DNA from: Glycomyces salinus
Lineage (GTDB): Bacteria; Actinomycetota; Actinomycetes; Mycobacteriales; Micromonosporaceae
NCBI RefSeq assembly: GCF_016428645.1
Contig: NZ_JAELXW010000015.1
Coordinates: 1-64,000 of the forward strand
Reading direction: 5' to 3'
DNA length: 64,000 nucleotides
A program made the translations under genes and the position numbers. Below are positions 50,038 to 59,567 of this stretch, piece by piece; the stretch's first letter is position 1, and each line of letters starts with the position of its first letter. The notes under the pieces are model-generated. The model was not told where the DNA came from, searched no databases, and saw only the letters and a program-made list of their open reading frames with translations.

Positions 50038-51060
50038 TCAGGCCGTCGGCGGGGCCGTGGTGGATCGTTCTATGAGGGTTACGTCTAGGGTTGTGGCTTT
50101 TTCGGGGGTTTCTGCTCGGAGTAGGTGGTCGAGGAGGAGGCGGACCGTTACTGAGGCTTTGGCGGGGAGGTCCTGGGCCACTGTGGTCAGCTTCGGGGTC
50201 ACGTAGCGGGCTATCTCGGTGTCGTCGAAGCCGACCACCGACACGTCGCCGGGGACGGCCAGGCCCGATTCGGTCAGGCCCTCCATCGCGCCTATGGCCA
50301 GGATGTCGGCGGTCGCCACGATCGCGGTCGCGCCGGAGTGCTCCGCGGCCAGGCGGCGGCCGAACTCGCGGCCGGAGCCGTGGGTGGTCTCGACGGTGTT
50401 CTGGAGGGTCTCATCCCAGGGGATCGCGGCCTCGCGCAGGGCCTCCCGGTAGCCCTCGAAGCGCTGGCGCACGACGCCGGTCGCCGCGAAGGCCGGGCCC
50501 GCGAAGGCGATGCGCCGGTGGCCCAAGGCGACCAGGTGCCTGGTCGCGAGGAGCGCGCCGGTGTAGTCGTCGGAGCGGACCCCGAGGGTCAGCGGGTTCT
50601 CGGAGTAGCTGTCCATCGCCACGATCGCGACGTTGCCGACGGTGCGGCTGGTGAGGCGGTCGATCACCTTGTCCTGGAAGCCGAGCAGCACCGCGCCGTC
50701 GAGGTTCCACGAGCGCAGCGCCTCGTTGATCTCGGCGGTCTCGGCGATGCCGCGCAGCATCAGGTGGTAGTCGTGCCGGCGCAGCTCGCGCTCCAGGGTG
50801 CCGACGACCTCGACGGTGTGGGGGCTGATCGTGAGGTTGCCGTCGCCCTCGGCCGGGACGAGCAGGCCGATCAGGCGCGAGGACCTGGCCGCCAGACTGC
50901 GGGCCGAGGCACTGGGGACGTAGCCGCGCTGCCGGACGATCCGGAGGATGCGCTCCCTGGTCGCCTCCGAGACGCGGGCCTTCTTGCCGTTGACCACGTT
51001 GGAGACGGTCATGAGGCTGACGCCGGCCTCTTCGGCGATGTCCTTGAGCGTGACGCGCAC
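50038..51060 (-). CDS. LacI family transcriptional regulator of the glucan locus
   Basis: A 340-residue LacI/GalR regulator. The N-terminal HTH and hinge (VTLKDIAEEAGVSLMTVSNV, VSEATRERIL, SARSLAARSS) and the sugar-binding core (GVRSDDYTGALLATRHLVAL, SVVGFDDTEIARYVTPKLTT) are typical. GTG 51060 has AAGGAG five bases upstream. It is divergent from the GH13 gene, and the near-palindrome at 51131 is its likely operator. Confidence 0.92.
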   Translation of the reverse strand: MRVTLKDIAEEAGVSLMTVSNVVNGKKARVSEATRERILRIVRQRGYVPSASARSLAARSSRLIGLLVPAEGDGNLTISPHTVEVVGTLERELRRHDYHLMLRGIAETAEINEALRSWNLDGAVLLGFQDKVIDRLTSRTVGNVAIVAMDSYSENPLTLGVRSDDYTGALLATRHLVALGHRRIAFAGPAFAATGVVRQRFEGYREALREAAIPWDETLQNTVETTHGSGREFGRRLAAEHSGATAIVATADILAIGAMEGLTESGLAVPGDVSVVGFDDTEIARYVTPKLTTVAQDLPAKASVTVRLLLDHLLRAETPEKATTLDVTLIERSTTAPPTA

Positions 51061-51130
51061 AGCGGCTCCTTTCAGGCGGGGGAAACCCGCTGTTGACAAG
51101 TCTGACACCTGGGGCTAAGCTCACCGTCAA

Positions 51131-51148
51131 AGGTATAGCGCTAAACCT
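51131..51148. promoter_or_regulatory. Probable LacI-type operator
   Basis: AGGTATAGC|GCTAAACCT, an 18-base dyad with one mismatched pair and the central CG step usual for LacI-family sites. It lies between the divergent lacI-type and GH13 genes. Confidence 0.65.
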
Positions 51149-51210
51149 ATCACACCCAGCGAGGACGACCCGCTGGAGCGGGTTCAGCGCGGCTGTCGAA
51201 CGGAGTGAAC

Positions 51211-52812
51211 GTGTCCTCAGGGCCCCGAAATTGGTGGCGCAACGCCGTGATCTACCAGGTCTATCCGCGCAGTTTTGCCGACGCGAACGGCGACGGCACC
51301 GGCGATCTGGCCGGTGTCCGCTCGCGGCTGCCGTACCTCGCCCGGCTCGGCGTCGACGCGCTCTGGTTCACCCCCTGGTACCGGTCGCCGCAGAACGACG
51401 GCGGCTACGACGTGGCCGACTACCGCGACATCGACCCGGTCCTGGGAACCGTGGAGGACGCCGAGGCCCTCATCGCCGAGGCCCTCGAGATGGGGATTCG
51501 GACGATTGTGGACATCGTCCCCAACCATGTCTCCAGCGAGCACGAATGGTTCGCCGAGGCCCTGGCCGCCGCCCCCGGCGACCCGGCGCGCGACCGCTTC
51601 TGGTTCCGCGACGGGCGCGGCGAATCCGGCGAGCTGCCGCCGACCGAATGGACCTCGAGCTTCTCCGGGCCCGCCTGGAGCCGCCTCGACGACGGGCAGT
51701 GGTACCTCCACCTGTTCGCCCCCGAGCAGCCCGACCTCAACTGGTCCCATCCCGACGTCGTCGCCGAACACGAAGCGGTGCTGCGGTTCTGGTACGACCG
51801 CGGCGTCGCCGGGGTCCGCATCGACTCCGCCTCCATGCTCGTCAAGGACCCCGACCTGCCCGAGGTCGGCGACCACGAGCCCGGCGGCCACCCCCACAAC
51901 GACCGCGACGGCGTCCACGACATCTACCGCCGCTGGCGCAAGATCGCCGACTCCTACGCCCAGCCGCGCGTCCTGGTCGGCGAGGTCTGGCTCCCCGAGG
52001 CCGACCGCTTCGCGCGCTACCTGCGCGACGACGAGATGCACATGGCCTTCAACTTCGACTTCATGACCCGCGGCTGGGACGCGGAGACCCTTCGCGAGTC
52101 GATCGAGACCACCCTGGCCACGCACCGCGACGTCGGCGCCCCGCCCACCTGGGTCCTGTCGAACCACGACATCACCCGCCCGGTCACCCGCTACGGGCGC
52201 CGGGACTCCTCGTTCTCCTTCGAGACCAAGCGCTTCGGCACCCCCACCGACCTCGAACGCGGGGCCCGCCGGGCCCGCGCCGCCGCGCTGCTGACCGCCG
52301 CGCTCCCCGGGGTCCTCTACGTCTACCAGGGCGACGAACTCGGACTTCCCGAAGTGGAGGACCTGCCCGCCGAGGTGCGCGAGGACCCCATGCACCACCG
52401 CTCCGGCGGCGTCGACCCCGGACGCGACGGCTGCCGCGTCCCGCTGCCGTGGACCTCCGGCGGCAAGGCGTTCGGCTTCGGCGGCCCGCCGTGGCTCCCG
52501 CAGCCGGCCGACTGGGGCCGCTACGCGGTCGAGTCCCAGCTGGCCGACCCCGACTCGACCCTCTCCCTCTACCGCCGGGTGATCGGCCTGCGCCGCGAAC
52601 TGCGCGACGCCGACTTCGCCTGGATACCGACCGACCCGCAGGTGCTCGCCTTCCGGCGCGGCGAGGACCTGACCTGCGTCGTCAATTTCGGCGACGCGCC
52701 CGCGGCCCTGCCAGACCACGCCGAGGCGCTCATCGCCAGCGCCCGGCTCGAGGACGGCCGCCTGCCCGGCGACGCGGCCGTGTGGCTGCGGACCCGACCC
52801 TCACATCAGTAA
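51211..52812 (+). CDS. GH13 alpha-glucosidase (oligo-1,6-/alpha-glucosidase type)
   Basis: A 533-residue cytosolic GH13 hydrolase. NAVIYQVYPRSFADANGDGT, DIVPNHVSSEH, the nucleophile Asp205 in GVRIDSAS, acid/base Glu258 in VGEVWLP and Asp320 in LSNHDITR are all present. The QPDLNWSHPDV block suits exo-acting alpha-glucosidases. GTG 51211 has GGAG five bases upstream; GTG 51205 is an alternative. It probably finishes off oligosaccharides brought in by the downstream transporter. Confidence 0.93.
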   Translation: MSSGPRNWWRNAVIYQVYPRSFADANGDGTGDLAGVRSRLPYLARLGVDALWFTPWYRSPQNDGGYDVADYRDIDPVLGTVEDAEALIAEALEMGIRTIVDIVPNHVSSEHEWFAEALAAAPGDPARDRFWFRDGRGESGELPPTEWTSSFSGPAWSRLDDGQWYLHLFAPEQPDLNWSHPDVVAEHEAVLRFWYDRGVAGVRIDSASMLVKDPDLPEVGDHEPGGHPHNDRDGVHDIYRRWRKIADSYAQPRVLVGEVWLPEADRFARYLRDDEMHMAFNFDFMTRGWDAETLRESIETTLATHRDVGAPPTWVLSNHDITRPVTRYGRRDSSFSFETKRFGTPTDLERGARRARAAALLTAALPGVLYVYQGDELGLPEVEDLPAEVREDPMHHRSGGVDPGRDGCRVPLPWTSGGKAFGFGGPPWLPQPADWGRYAVESQLADPDSTLSLYRRVIGLRRELRDADFAWIPTDPQVLAFRRGEDLTCVVNFGDAPAALPDHAEALIASARLEDGRLPGDAAVWLRTRPSHQ

Positions 52813-52822
52813 GGAGCAACCG

Positions 52823-54169
52823 ATGAAACCCTCTCGTATAATCGCCGCGACCACGGCCGCGGCCCTGGCCGCGCTCGGCGCCGCCTGCTCGGACGAGCCC
52901 GACGACGGCCGCGTCCACCTCGCCGTCGCGATGGACCCCGGCCTCGAACAGGGCGCGATCGACGCGTTCAACGAGCGCATCGCCCAGTTCGAGGACGCCA
53001 ACCCCGACATCGACATCGAGGCCCAGGAATACAACTGGACCGCCTCGACCTTCACCGCCCAGCTCGCCGGCGGCACCCTGCCCGACGTGTTCACCATCCC
53101 CTTCACCGACGGGCGCGGCCTGATCGAGCGCGGCCAGATCGCCGACATCAGCTCCCTCACCGACGAACTGCCCTACGTCGACGACTTCAACCCGAACGTC
53201 GCCGCCGCCGGCTCCGACGCCGAAGGCGGACTGTGGGCCGTGCCCACCGCCGCCTACGGCCAGGGCCTGCACTACAACCGGACCCTGTTCGAGGACGCCG
53301 GGCTCGACCCCGACGCCCCGCCGCAGACCTGGGACGAGATCCGCGAGGCCGCCGACGCGATCAGCGAGGCCACCGGCGAGACCGGCTACGCCCAGATGAC
53401 CAACGGCAACACCGGCGGCTGGATCCTCACGACCATGGTCTACGCCCTCGGAGGCCGCACCGAGTCCGCCGACGGCGGCACCGCCACCATCGACACGCCC
53501 CAGATGCGCGAAGCGGTCGACCTGCTGCGCGACATGCGCTGGGAGGACGGCTCCATGGGCGACGACTTCCTCTACGACTGGGGCACCGTCAACCAGGACT
53601 TCGCCTCCGGCCGCATCGGCATGTACATCTCCGGCGGCGACGTGTTCACGCCGCTGTTCACCCAGAACGACCTCGACCCGGCCGACTACGGACTCACCGC
53701 GCTCCCCCTGGACGGCGCCGACTCCGGGGTCCTCGGCGGCGGCACCCTCGCCGCGGTCAGCCCGAACACCGAGGCCGACGAGCAGGCCGCGGCCGTGGAG
53801 TGGATCGACTTCTACTACATGGAGAAACTCACCGACCAGGACGCCGCGGTCGCCGACGCCGAGGCCCTGGCCGACTCCGGCCAGCCCGTGGGCGCCCCGC
53901 AGCTGCCGGTCTTCGACCGGGCCACCTACGAGCAGTCGCTCGAATGGGTCGACGAGTACGTCAACGTCCCGGTCGAGCAGATGACCCCCTACACCGAACT
54001 CATCTTCGACCAGCCATTGCTGCCCGAACCGGCCACGGCCACCCAGGAGGTCTACGCGGTCCTCGACACCGTCGTCCAGACCGCGCTGACCGACGAGGGC
54101 GCCGACATCGACGCCCTGCTGGCCCAGGCCGAGACCGACGCCCAGGCCGCCATGGACGCGGCCGCTTAA
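52823..54169 (+). CDS. Sugar ABC transporter substrate-binding lipoprotein
   Basis: A 448-residue extracytoplasmic binding protein. Signal peptide with lipobox LGAAC (Cys22). The type 1 sugar-binding fold shows QLAGGTLPDVFTIPF, AYGQGLHYNRTLFEDAGLDP, TWDEIREAADAI and FASGRIGMYISGGD. It would deliver alpha-gluco-oligosaccharides to the two permeases. TAAGGAG overlaps the GH13 stop, so the genes are in one operon. Confidence 0.92.
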   Translation: MKPSRIIAATTAAALAALGAACSDEPDDGRVHLAVAMDPGLEQGAIDAFNERIAQFEDANPDIDIEAQEYNWTASTFTAQLAGGTLPDVFTIPFTDGRGLIERGQIADISSLTDELPYVDDFNPNVAAAGSDAEGGLWAVPTAAYGQGLHYNRTLFEDAGLDPDAPPQTWDEIREAADAISEATGETGYAQMTNGNTGGWILTTMVYALGGRTESADGGTATIDTPQMREAVDLLRDMRWEDGSMGDDFLYDWGTVNQDFASGRIGMYISGGDVFTPLFTQNDLDPADYGLTALPLDGADSGVLGGGTLAAVSPNTEADEQAAAVEWIDFYYMEKLTDQDAAVADAEALADSGQPVGAPQLPVFDRATYEQSLEWVDEYVNVPVEQMTPYTELIFDQPLLPEPATATQEVYAVLDTVVQTALTDEGADIDALLAQAETDAQAAMDAAA

Positions 54170-54184
54170 GGGAACGGTGCGATC

Positions 54185-55156
54185 ATGACCACGACCGACA
54201 CCCGCCCCGCCGGTGTCACCGGCGCCCGCACCGGGCCGCGCGACGCGGCCCGGCGCGGACGCCGCGGCCCCGCCTCCTGGTTCCGCGGCGGCGGCCACCA
54301 CTCGCTCGTCTTCCTCCTGCCGCTGCTGATCGTCTTCGCGGTCTTCTCCTGGATACCGATCGGCCGCGCAGTCCTGATGAGCTTCCAGGCGACCAACCTC
54401 GTCACCGACCCGACCTTCGTCGGCCTGGACAACTTCCAGGCCGTCCTGGCCGACCCGCTGCTGTGGACGGCCGTGAAGAACACCTGCTACTTCGCGCTGC
54501 TGGCGCTCCTGTTCGGCTACCCGGTGCCGCTGGTCGCGGCGCTGCTGATGAGCGAGGTCAGGCGCGCCCGCGGGCTTTTCAGCGCCCTCGCCTACCTGCC
54601 GGTGGTCGTCCCGCCCGTCGTCGCGGTGCTGCTGTGGAAGTTCTTCTACGACGCCGGACCCGACGGCGTGTTCAACACCCTCCTCGGCCACATCGGCCTC
54701 GGCCCGCTCGCCTGGCTCCAGGACGCCGACATCGCCATGCCCGCCCTCGTCCTCGAGGCGACCTGGGCCGCCGCCGGGGGCACGATCATCATCTACCTGG
54801 CGGCCCTGACCGGCGTGGACTCGAGCCTGTACGAGGCCGCCGAGATCGACGGAGCCGGCATCTGGCACAAGATCTGGCACATCACGCTCCCGCAGCTGCG
54901 CGGCGTCCTGCTGATCACCTTCATCCTCCAGATCATCGGCACCGCGCAGGTGTTCCTGGAGCCGTTCCTGTTCACCGACGGCGGCCCGGCCAACTCGACG
55001 GTCACGGTCCTGCTGCTGATCTACCGGTACGCCTTCACCAACAGCCTCGGAGGCGACTACGGGGGCGCCACCGCGCTCAGCCTCATGCTCGCGGTCGTGC
55101 TCGCCCTGTTCTCTGCGCTCTACTTCCGCCTCACCCGATCCTGGAGCAGCTCATGA
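54185..55156 (+). CDS. Sugar ABC transporter permease (MalF type)
   Basis: A 323-residue inner-membrane protein with six membrane segments. The EAA loop YEAAEIDGAGIWHKIWHITLP is intact for contact with the ATPase. The N terminus (about 40 residues) is basic. The gene overlaps the next permease by ATGA. No ATPase gene lies in the locus, so a shared MsiK-type ATPase is likely, as in other actinobacteria. Confidence 0.93.
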   Translation: MTTTDTRPAGVTGARTGPRDAARRGRRGPASWFRGGGHHSLVFLLPLLIVFAVFSWIPIGRAVLMSFQATNLVTDPTFVGLDNFQAVLADPLLWTAVKNTCYFALLALLFGYPVPLVAALLMSEVRRARGLFSALAYLPVVVPPVVAVLLWKFFYDAGPDGVFNTLLGHIGLGPLAWLQDADIAMPALVLEATWAAAGGTIIIYLAALTGVDSSLYEAAEIDGAGIWHKIWHITLPQLRGVLLITFILQIIGTAQVFLEPFLFTDGGPANSTVTVLLLIYRYAFTNSLGGDYGGATALSLMLAVVLALFSALYFRLTRSWSSS

Positions 55157-56058
55157 GGCCCGCGCAACGCACCGACCGGGGCCTGATCGCCCCCACCGAC
55201 TGGAAGCGGCCCGGCGTCCGCTGGACCACCCGACTGACCCACACCGCGCTGCTCGGCGCACTGGTGGCGGTCGGCCTCGGCCCCATGCTCTGGCTGGCCA
55301 AGGCCGCCGTCACCCCCACCCAGGACACGCTGCGCCGGCCGCTGGCGCTGTGGCCGAACGGCATCGACCTCGCCAACCTGGCCGAGGCCTGGACCCGCAT
55401 CGAGATCGACAAGTACTTCCTCAACACCGTGATCATCGCCGCCGGGGCCTGGGCCGTCCAGCTCCTGGTCGCCACCACCGGCGGCTACGCGCTGGCGGTC
55501 CTGCGGCCCCGGTACGGAAAGGCCCTCAGCGGGATCGTGCTCGCCACGCTGTTCGTGCCCAGCGTGGTGCTGCTGGTCCCGCTGTACCTGACCGTCCTCG
55601 ACCCGCCGCTGCTGGGCACCTCGCTGCTCAACACCTTCTGGGCCGTGTGGCTCCCCGCGGGCGCCAACGCCTTCAACGTGCTGCTGATGCAGCGGTTCTT
55701 CGCCAACCTCCCCAGGGAGGTCTTCGAGGCCGCCCGCGTCGACGGCGCCGGACCCTACCGGCTGTTCTGGTCGATCGTGCTGCCGATGTCCCGCCCGATC
55801 GTCGGCGTGGTCTCGGTGTTCGCCGTCATCCTGTCCTGGAAGGACTTCCTGTGGCCGATGCTGGTGCTGCCCGACCCCGACCTCCAGCCGCTGTCGGTCC
55901 GCCTGCCCGCGCTCCAGCGCTTCGTCGAACTCGACGTGTTCCTGGCCGCGCTGGCCATCTCGACCCTGATCCCCATCGCCCTGTTCCTCCTCTTCCAGCG
56001 CATGTTCCTCTCCGGCGCCGGACTCGGAGGCGCCATCAAAGGCTTAGGGGGTGGCTGA
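55153..56058 (+). CDS. Sugar ABC transporter permease (MalG type)
   Basis: A 301-residue partner permease. The EAA loop FEAARVDGAGPYRLFWSIVLP is intact, with PMSRPIVGVVSVFAVILSWKDF after it. Six membrane segments are expected. Its stop codon lies inside the left arm of a strong hairpin. Confidence 0.93.
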   Translation: MRPAQRTDRGLIAPTDWKRPGVRWTTRLTHTALLGALVAVGLGPMLWLAKAAVTPTQDTLRRPLALWPNGIDLANLAEAWTRIEIDKYFLNTVIIAAGAWAVQLLVATTGGYALAVLRPRYGKALSGIVLATLFVPSVVLLVPLYLTVLDPPLLGTSLLNTFWAVWLPAGANAFNVLLMQRFFANLPREVFEAARVDGAGPYRLFWSIVLPMSRPIVGVVSVFAVILSWKDFLWPMLVLPDPDLQPLSVRLPALQRFVELDVFLAALAISTLIPIALFLLFQRMFLSGAGLGGAIKGLGGG

Positions 56059-56094
56059 TGGTCCCAGCCTCGCCCGGGACCATCAGCCACCCCC
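56047..56094 (+). terminator. Long hairpin overlapping the MalG-type gene end
   Basis: Perfect 19-base arms (GGGGGTGGCTGATGGTCCC and complement) around a 10-base loop. The permease stop codon TGA 56056-56058 is in the left arm. The secreted glucanase starts 46 bases downstream, so it may be a terminator or an intra-operon attenuator/stability element. Confidence 0.75.
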
Positions 56095-56139
56095 TGGCAC
56101 CCCATTTCCCTCTCCGCCCGACAAGAAAGGACGACAAGG

Positions 56140-59100
56140 ATGTCGAACCGCATCAGACGCGCGATCGTGTCCCTACTCGCGGTCGCGGTGACCGCGGCCG
56201 TCATGGCCGTCGCCCCCGCCGCGCCCGCGGCCGCCGAACGCGTCGACCTCGCCGCCGGCAAAACCATGTCCGCCAGCAGCCACACCCAGGGCTACGCCGC
56301 CGCGAACGCGAACGACGGCGACCGCTCCACCTACTGGGAGAGTGCCAATGACTCGTTCCCGCAGTGGCTCCAGGTCGACCTCGGCGCCGACGCGGAGGTC
56401 GACCAGGTCGTGATCGGACTGCCTTCCGACCCGGCCTGGGAGACCCGCGCCCAGACCATCGAGGTCCTCGGGTCCGGCGGCGGATCGTCGTTCCAGACGA
56501 TCGCCGACCCCGCCGGGTACACCTTCGACCCCGCCACCGGCAACACCGTGACCATCAGCTTCGACGCCGTCTCGACCCGGCTGCTGCGCCTGGAGTTCAC
56601 CGCGAACACCCGCTGGCCGGCCGGGCAGGTCTCCGAGATCGAGGTCTTCGGGCCCGGCGAGACCGACCCGTTCGGGACCGACCTGGCCGCCGGGAAACCC
56701 GCCGAAGCCTCCTCCCACGTCCACGAGTACGTGGCCGCCAACGTCACCGACGGCGACCTCACCAGCTACTGGGAGGGCGGTTCCGGGGCCTACCCGAGCA
56801 CGCTCACCGTCGCCCTCGGCGCGAACGCCGAGATCGACGAAGTGGTCGTCAAGCTCAACCCGGACCCGGTCTGGAGCGCCCGGACGCAGACGTTCGAAGT
56901 GCTCGGCAGGGAACAGGGATCGGAGGACTTCGACACCCTCGCGGCCGAGGCCGACTACGGCTTCGACCCGGACACCGGCAACACCGTGGCCATCCCGGTC
57001 GAGGCGACCGTCGCCGACGTCCGGCTCGAGTTCACCGCCAACACCGGCGCGCCGAACGGGCAGGTCGCCGAGCTCCAAGTCCTCGGCGCCCCCGCCCCCA
57101 ACCCCGACCTGACCGTCACCGACATGTCGTGGAGCCCGGCCTCCCCGGTCGAGACCGACGACCTCACCGTCCAGGCCACAGTGGAGAACATCGGTGAACT
57201 CCCCTCGGGAGCCACCACCGTCGACCTCTCCCTGAACGGCACCGTCGTCGCCGGCGTCCCCGTCTCCGGGCTCGAGGCCGGCGCCTCCGCGACCGTCTCG
57301 GCCGAGATCGGCCCGCGCGAGGCCGGCGACCACACGCTCGGCGCCGTGGTCGACCCGTCCGACGCGGTCTTCGAGAACGACGAGTCGAACAACGCCTACA
57401 CCCACGCCGAAACCCTCGAGGTGGCCCCGGTCGACACCGCCGACCTGGTCTCCGCGGCCGTCGGCTGGAGCCCCGAGAACCCGTCGGCGGGCGACGAGGT
57501 CGCCTTCTCGGCGGCTATCCGCAACCAGGGCACCACGGCCTCCACCGGCGGCGAGCACGGCATCACCGCGACCGTGACCGACGACGGCACCGGCCAGACC
57601 GTGGCGACGCTGACCGGATCGCACACCGGCACCGTCGAACCGGGCCAGACGACCGACCCGGTCGACCTCGGCACCTGGACGGCCGCCGACGGCGGCTACA
57701 CCGTGACCGTCGAGATCGAGGCCGACGACAACGAACTGCCGGTCAAGCGCGAGAACAACACCAGCACCCATTCGCTGTTCATCGGCCGCGGCGCGAACAT
57801 GCCGTACACCATGAACGAGGCCGAGGACGCCGTGGTCGGCGGCGGCGCGCAGGTGGTCGGCCCCAACCGGACCATCGGCGACCTCGCCGGAGAGGCATCG
57901 GGACGGCAGGCCGCCGTCCTCGACGACACCGGCGAATACGTCGAGTTCACCTCCACGACCAGTACCAACACGCTGGTCACGCGGTTCTCCATCCCCGACT
58001 CGGCCGGAGGCGGCGGCATCGACGCCACCCTGAACCTCTACGTGGACGGCGAACTGCTCCAACCGATCGAGCTGACCTCGCGGTTCGCGTGGCTGTACGG
58101 CGTCGAGCACAACCCCGGCAACTCGCCGAGCGCCGGAGCCCCGCGGCACATCTACGACGAGGCGAACGTCCTGCTCGAGGACACCATCCCCGCCGGGAGC
58201 ACGATCCGGCTCCAGAAGGACTCGGCCAACGCCGCCGAGTACTACGCGATCGACTTCATCAGCCTGGAGCAGGTCGCTCCCGAGGAGAACCCGGACCCGG
58301 ACCGGTACATCGAACCCGACGGGTTCTCCCACCAGGACGTGCAGGACGCCCTCGACCAGTTCCGCATGGACGACTCGGGGGACCTGCTCGGCGTCTACCT
58401 GCCGCCGGGGGAGTACCAGACCGCCCAGAAGCTCCAGGTGTACGGCAAGCCGACCGAGCTGATCGGCGCCGGACCCTGGTACACCAGGTTCGTCGCCCCG
58501 CGGGACCAGCAGAACACCGACGTCGGCATCCGGGCCGACGCCACCGCGAACGGCTCGACGTTCTCCGGGTTCGCCTACTTCGGCAACTACACCTCCCGGA
58601 TCGACGGGCCCGGCAAGATCTTCGACTGGCAGAACGTCTCCGACATGACCATCGACGACCTCTGGGTCGAGCACCAGGTCGTCATGTTCTGGGGCGCGCA
58701 CGTCAGCGGCATCGAGATCACGAACTCGCGGACCCGCAACCTGTTCGCCGACGCGGTCAACATGACCAACGGCAGCACCGACAACCTCCTCAGCAACGTG
58801 GAGTCCCGCGCCTCCGGCGACGACAGCTTCGCGCTGTTCGCCGCCACCGACTCCGGCGGGGGAACCCAGTCCGGCAACGTGTACGAGAACCTGACCTCGA
58901 TCCTGACCTGGAGGGCCGCCGGACTGGCCGTCTACGGCGGGACCGGCAACACGTTCCGGAACATCCACATCGCCGACACCCTGGTCTACTCGGGCATCAC
59001 CATCAGCTCGCTGGACTTCGGCTACCCGATGGACGGCTTCGGATCCGATCCGAAGACGGTCTTCGAGAACATCTCGGTCGTGCGCGCCGGAGGCCACTTC

Positions 59101-59469
59101 TGGGGAGAGCAGACCTTCCCGGGGATCTGGATGTTCTCGGCCTCGGAGGAGTTCCAGGGCATCCGAGTGAACGACGTCGACATCGTCGACCCGACCTACT
59201 CGGGGATCATGTTCCAGACCAACTACAGCGGCGGCCAACCGGAGAACCCGGTCACCGACACGGTCCTCACCGACGTCACCATCACCGGGGCGCGGTTGAG
59301 CGGCGATGAGTTCGAGCACAAATCCGGCTTCGGCATCTGGGTCAACGAGATGCCCGAGGACGGCCAGGGCCCGGCGGTCGGCTCGGCGACCTTCCACGGG
59401 CTCGAGTTGAGCGGCAACCACCAGGACGTCAAGAACACCACTGACACCTTCGAGCTCGTCTTCGACTGA
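56140..59469 (+). CDS. Secreted GH87-type alpha-1,3-glucanase with discoidin and CARDB domains
   Basis: An 1109-residue exoenzyme. Signal peptide 1-31; two discoidin (F5/8 type C) carbohydrate-binding domains at about 33-178 and 181-318 (NANDGDRSTYWE, NVTDGDLTSYWEG); two CARDB-like domains about 322-545; a CBM-like domain about 550-710 (MNEAEDAVVGGGAQVVGP); then a parallel beta-helix to the end. Asp871, Asp894 and Asp895 (FADAVNMTNGS, SGDDSFALFA) match the spacing of GH87 catalytic Asp residues. AAAGGA precedes the ATG. It likely cuts fungal or bacterial alpha-1,3-glucan. Confidence 0.85.
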   Translation: MSNRIRRAIVSLLAVAVTAAVMAVAPAAPAAAERVDLAAGKTMSASSHTQGYAAANANDGDRSTYWESANDSFPQWLQVDLGADAEVDQVVIGLPSDPAWETRAQTIEVLGSGGGSSFQTIADPAGYTFDPATGNTVTISFDAVSTRLLRLEFTANTRWPAGQVSEIEVFGPGETDPFGTDLAAGKPAEASSHVHEYVAANVTDGDLTSYWEGGSGAYPSTLTVALGANAEIDEVVVKLNPDPVWSARTQTFEVLGREQGSEDFDTLAAEADYGFDPDTGNTVAIPVEATVADVRLEFTANTGAPNGQVAELQVLGAPAPNPDLTVTDMSWSPASPVETDDLTVQATVENIGELPSGATTVDLSLNGTVVAGVPVSGLEAGASATVSAEIGPREAGDHTLGAVVDPSDAVFENDESNNAYTHAETLEVAPVDTADLVSAAVGWSPENPSAGDEVAFSAAIRNQGTTASTGGEHGITATVTDDGTGQTVATLTGSHTGTVEPGQTTDPVDLGTWTAADGGYTVTVEIEADDNELPVKRENNTSTHSLFIGRGANMPYTMNEAEDAVVGGGAQVVGPNRTIGDLAGEASGRQAAVLDDTGEYVEFTSTTSTNTLVTRFSIPDSAGGGGIDATLNLYVDGELLQPIELTSRFAWLYGVEHNPGNSPSAGAPRHIYDEANVLLEDTIPAGSTIRLQKDSANAAEYYAIDFISLEQVAPEENPDPDRYIEPDGFSHQDVQDALDQFRMDDSGDLLGVYLPPGEYQTAQKLQVYGKPTELIGAGPWYTRFVAPRDQQNTDVGIRADATANGSTFSGFAYFGNYTSRIDGPGKIFDWQNVSDMTIDDLWVEHQVVMFWGAHVSGIEITNSRTRNLFADAVNMTNGSTDNLLSNVESRASGDDSFALFAATDSGGGTQSGNVYENLTSILTWRAAGLAVYGGTGNTFRNIHIADTLVYSGITISSLDFGYPMDGFGSDPKTVFENISVVRAGGHFWGEQTFPGIWMFSASEEFQGIRVNDVDIVDPTYSGIMFQTNYSGGQPENPVTDTVLTDVTITGARLSGDEFEHKSGFGIWVNEMPEDGQGPAVGSATFHGLELSGNHQDVKNTTDTFELVFD

Positions 59470-59481
59470 CTCGACGGCCGC

Positions 59482-59519
59482 CCGACCCGGAGGTGGAGTT
59501 TTCTCCACCTCCGGGTCGG
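59482..59519 (+). terminator. Terminator after the glucanase gene
   Basis: Perfect 17-base arms CCGACCCGGAGGTGGAG and complement with a TTTT loop, 12 bases past the stop. Confidence 0.85.
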
Positions 59520-59554
59520 AGGACAGAGGCAATGCGCCGCGAGGGCAGCGCAAA

Positions 59555-59560
59555 TAGGCT
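59555..59560 (+). promoter_or_regulatory. -10 element of leaderless kinase gene
   Basis: TAGGCT ends seven bases before ATG 59568 and there is no Shine-Dalgarno between them. Confidence 0.5.
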
Positions 59561-59567
59561 TTCAGGC

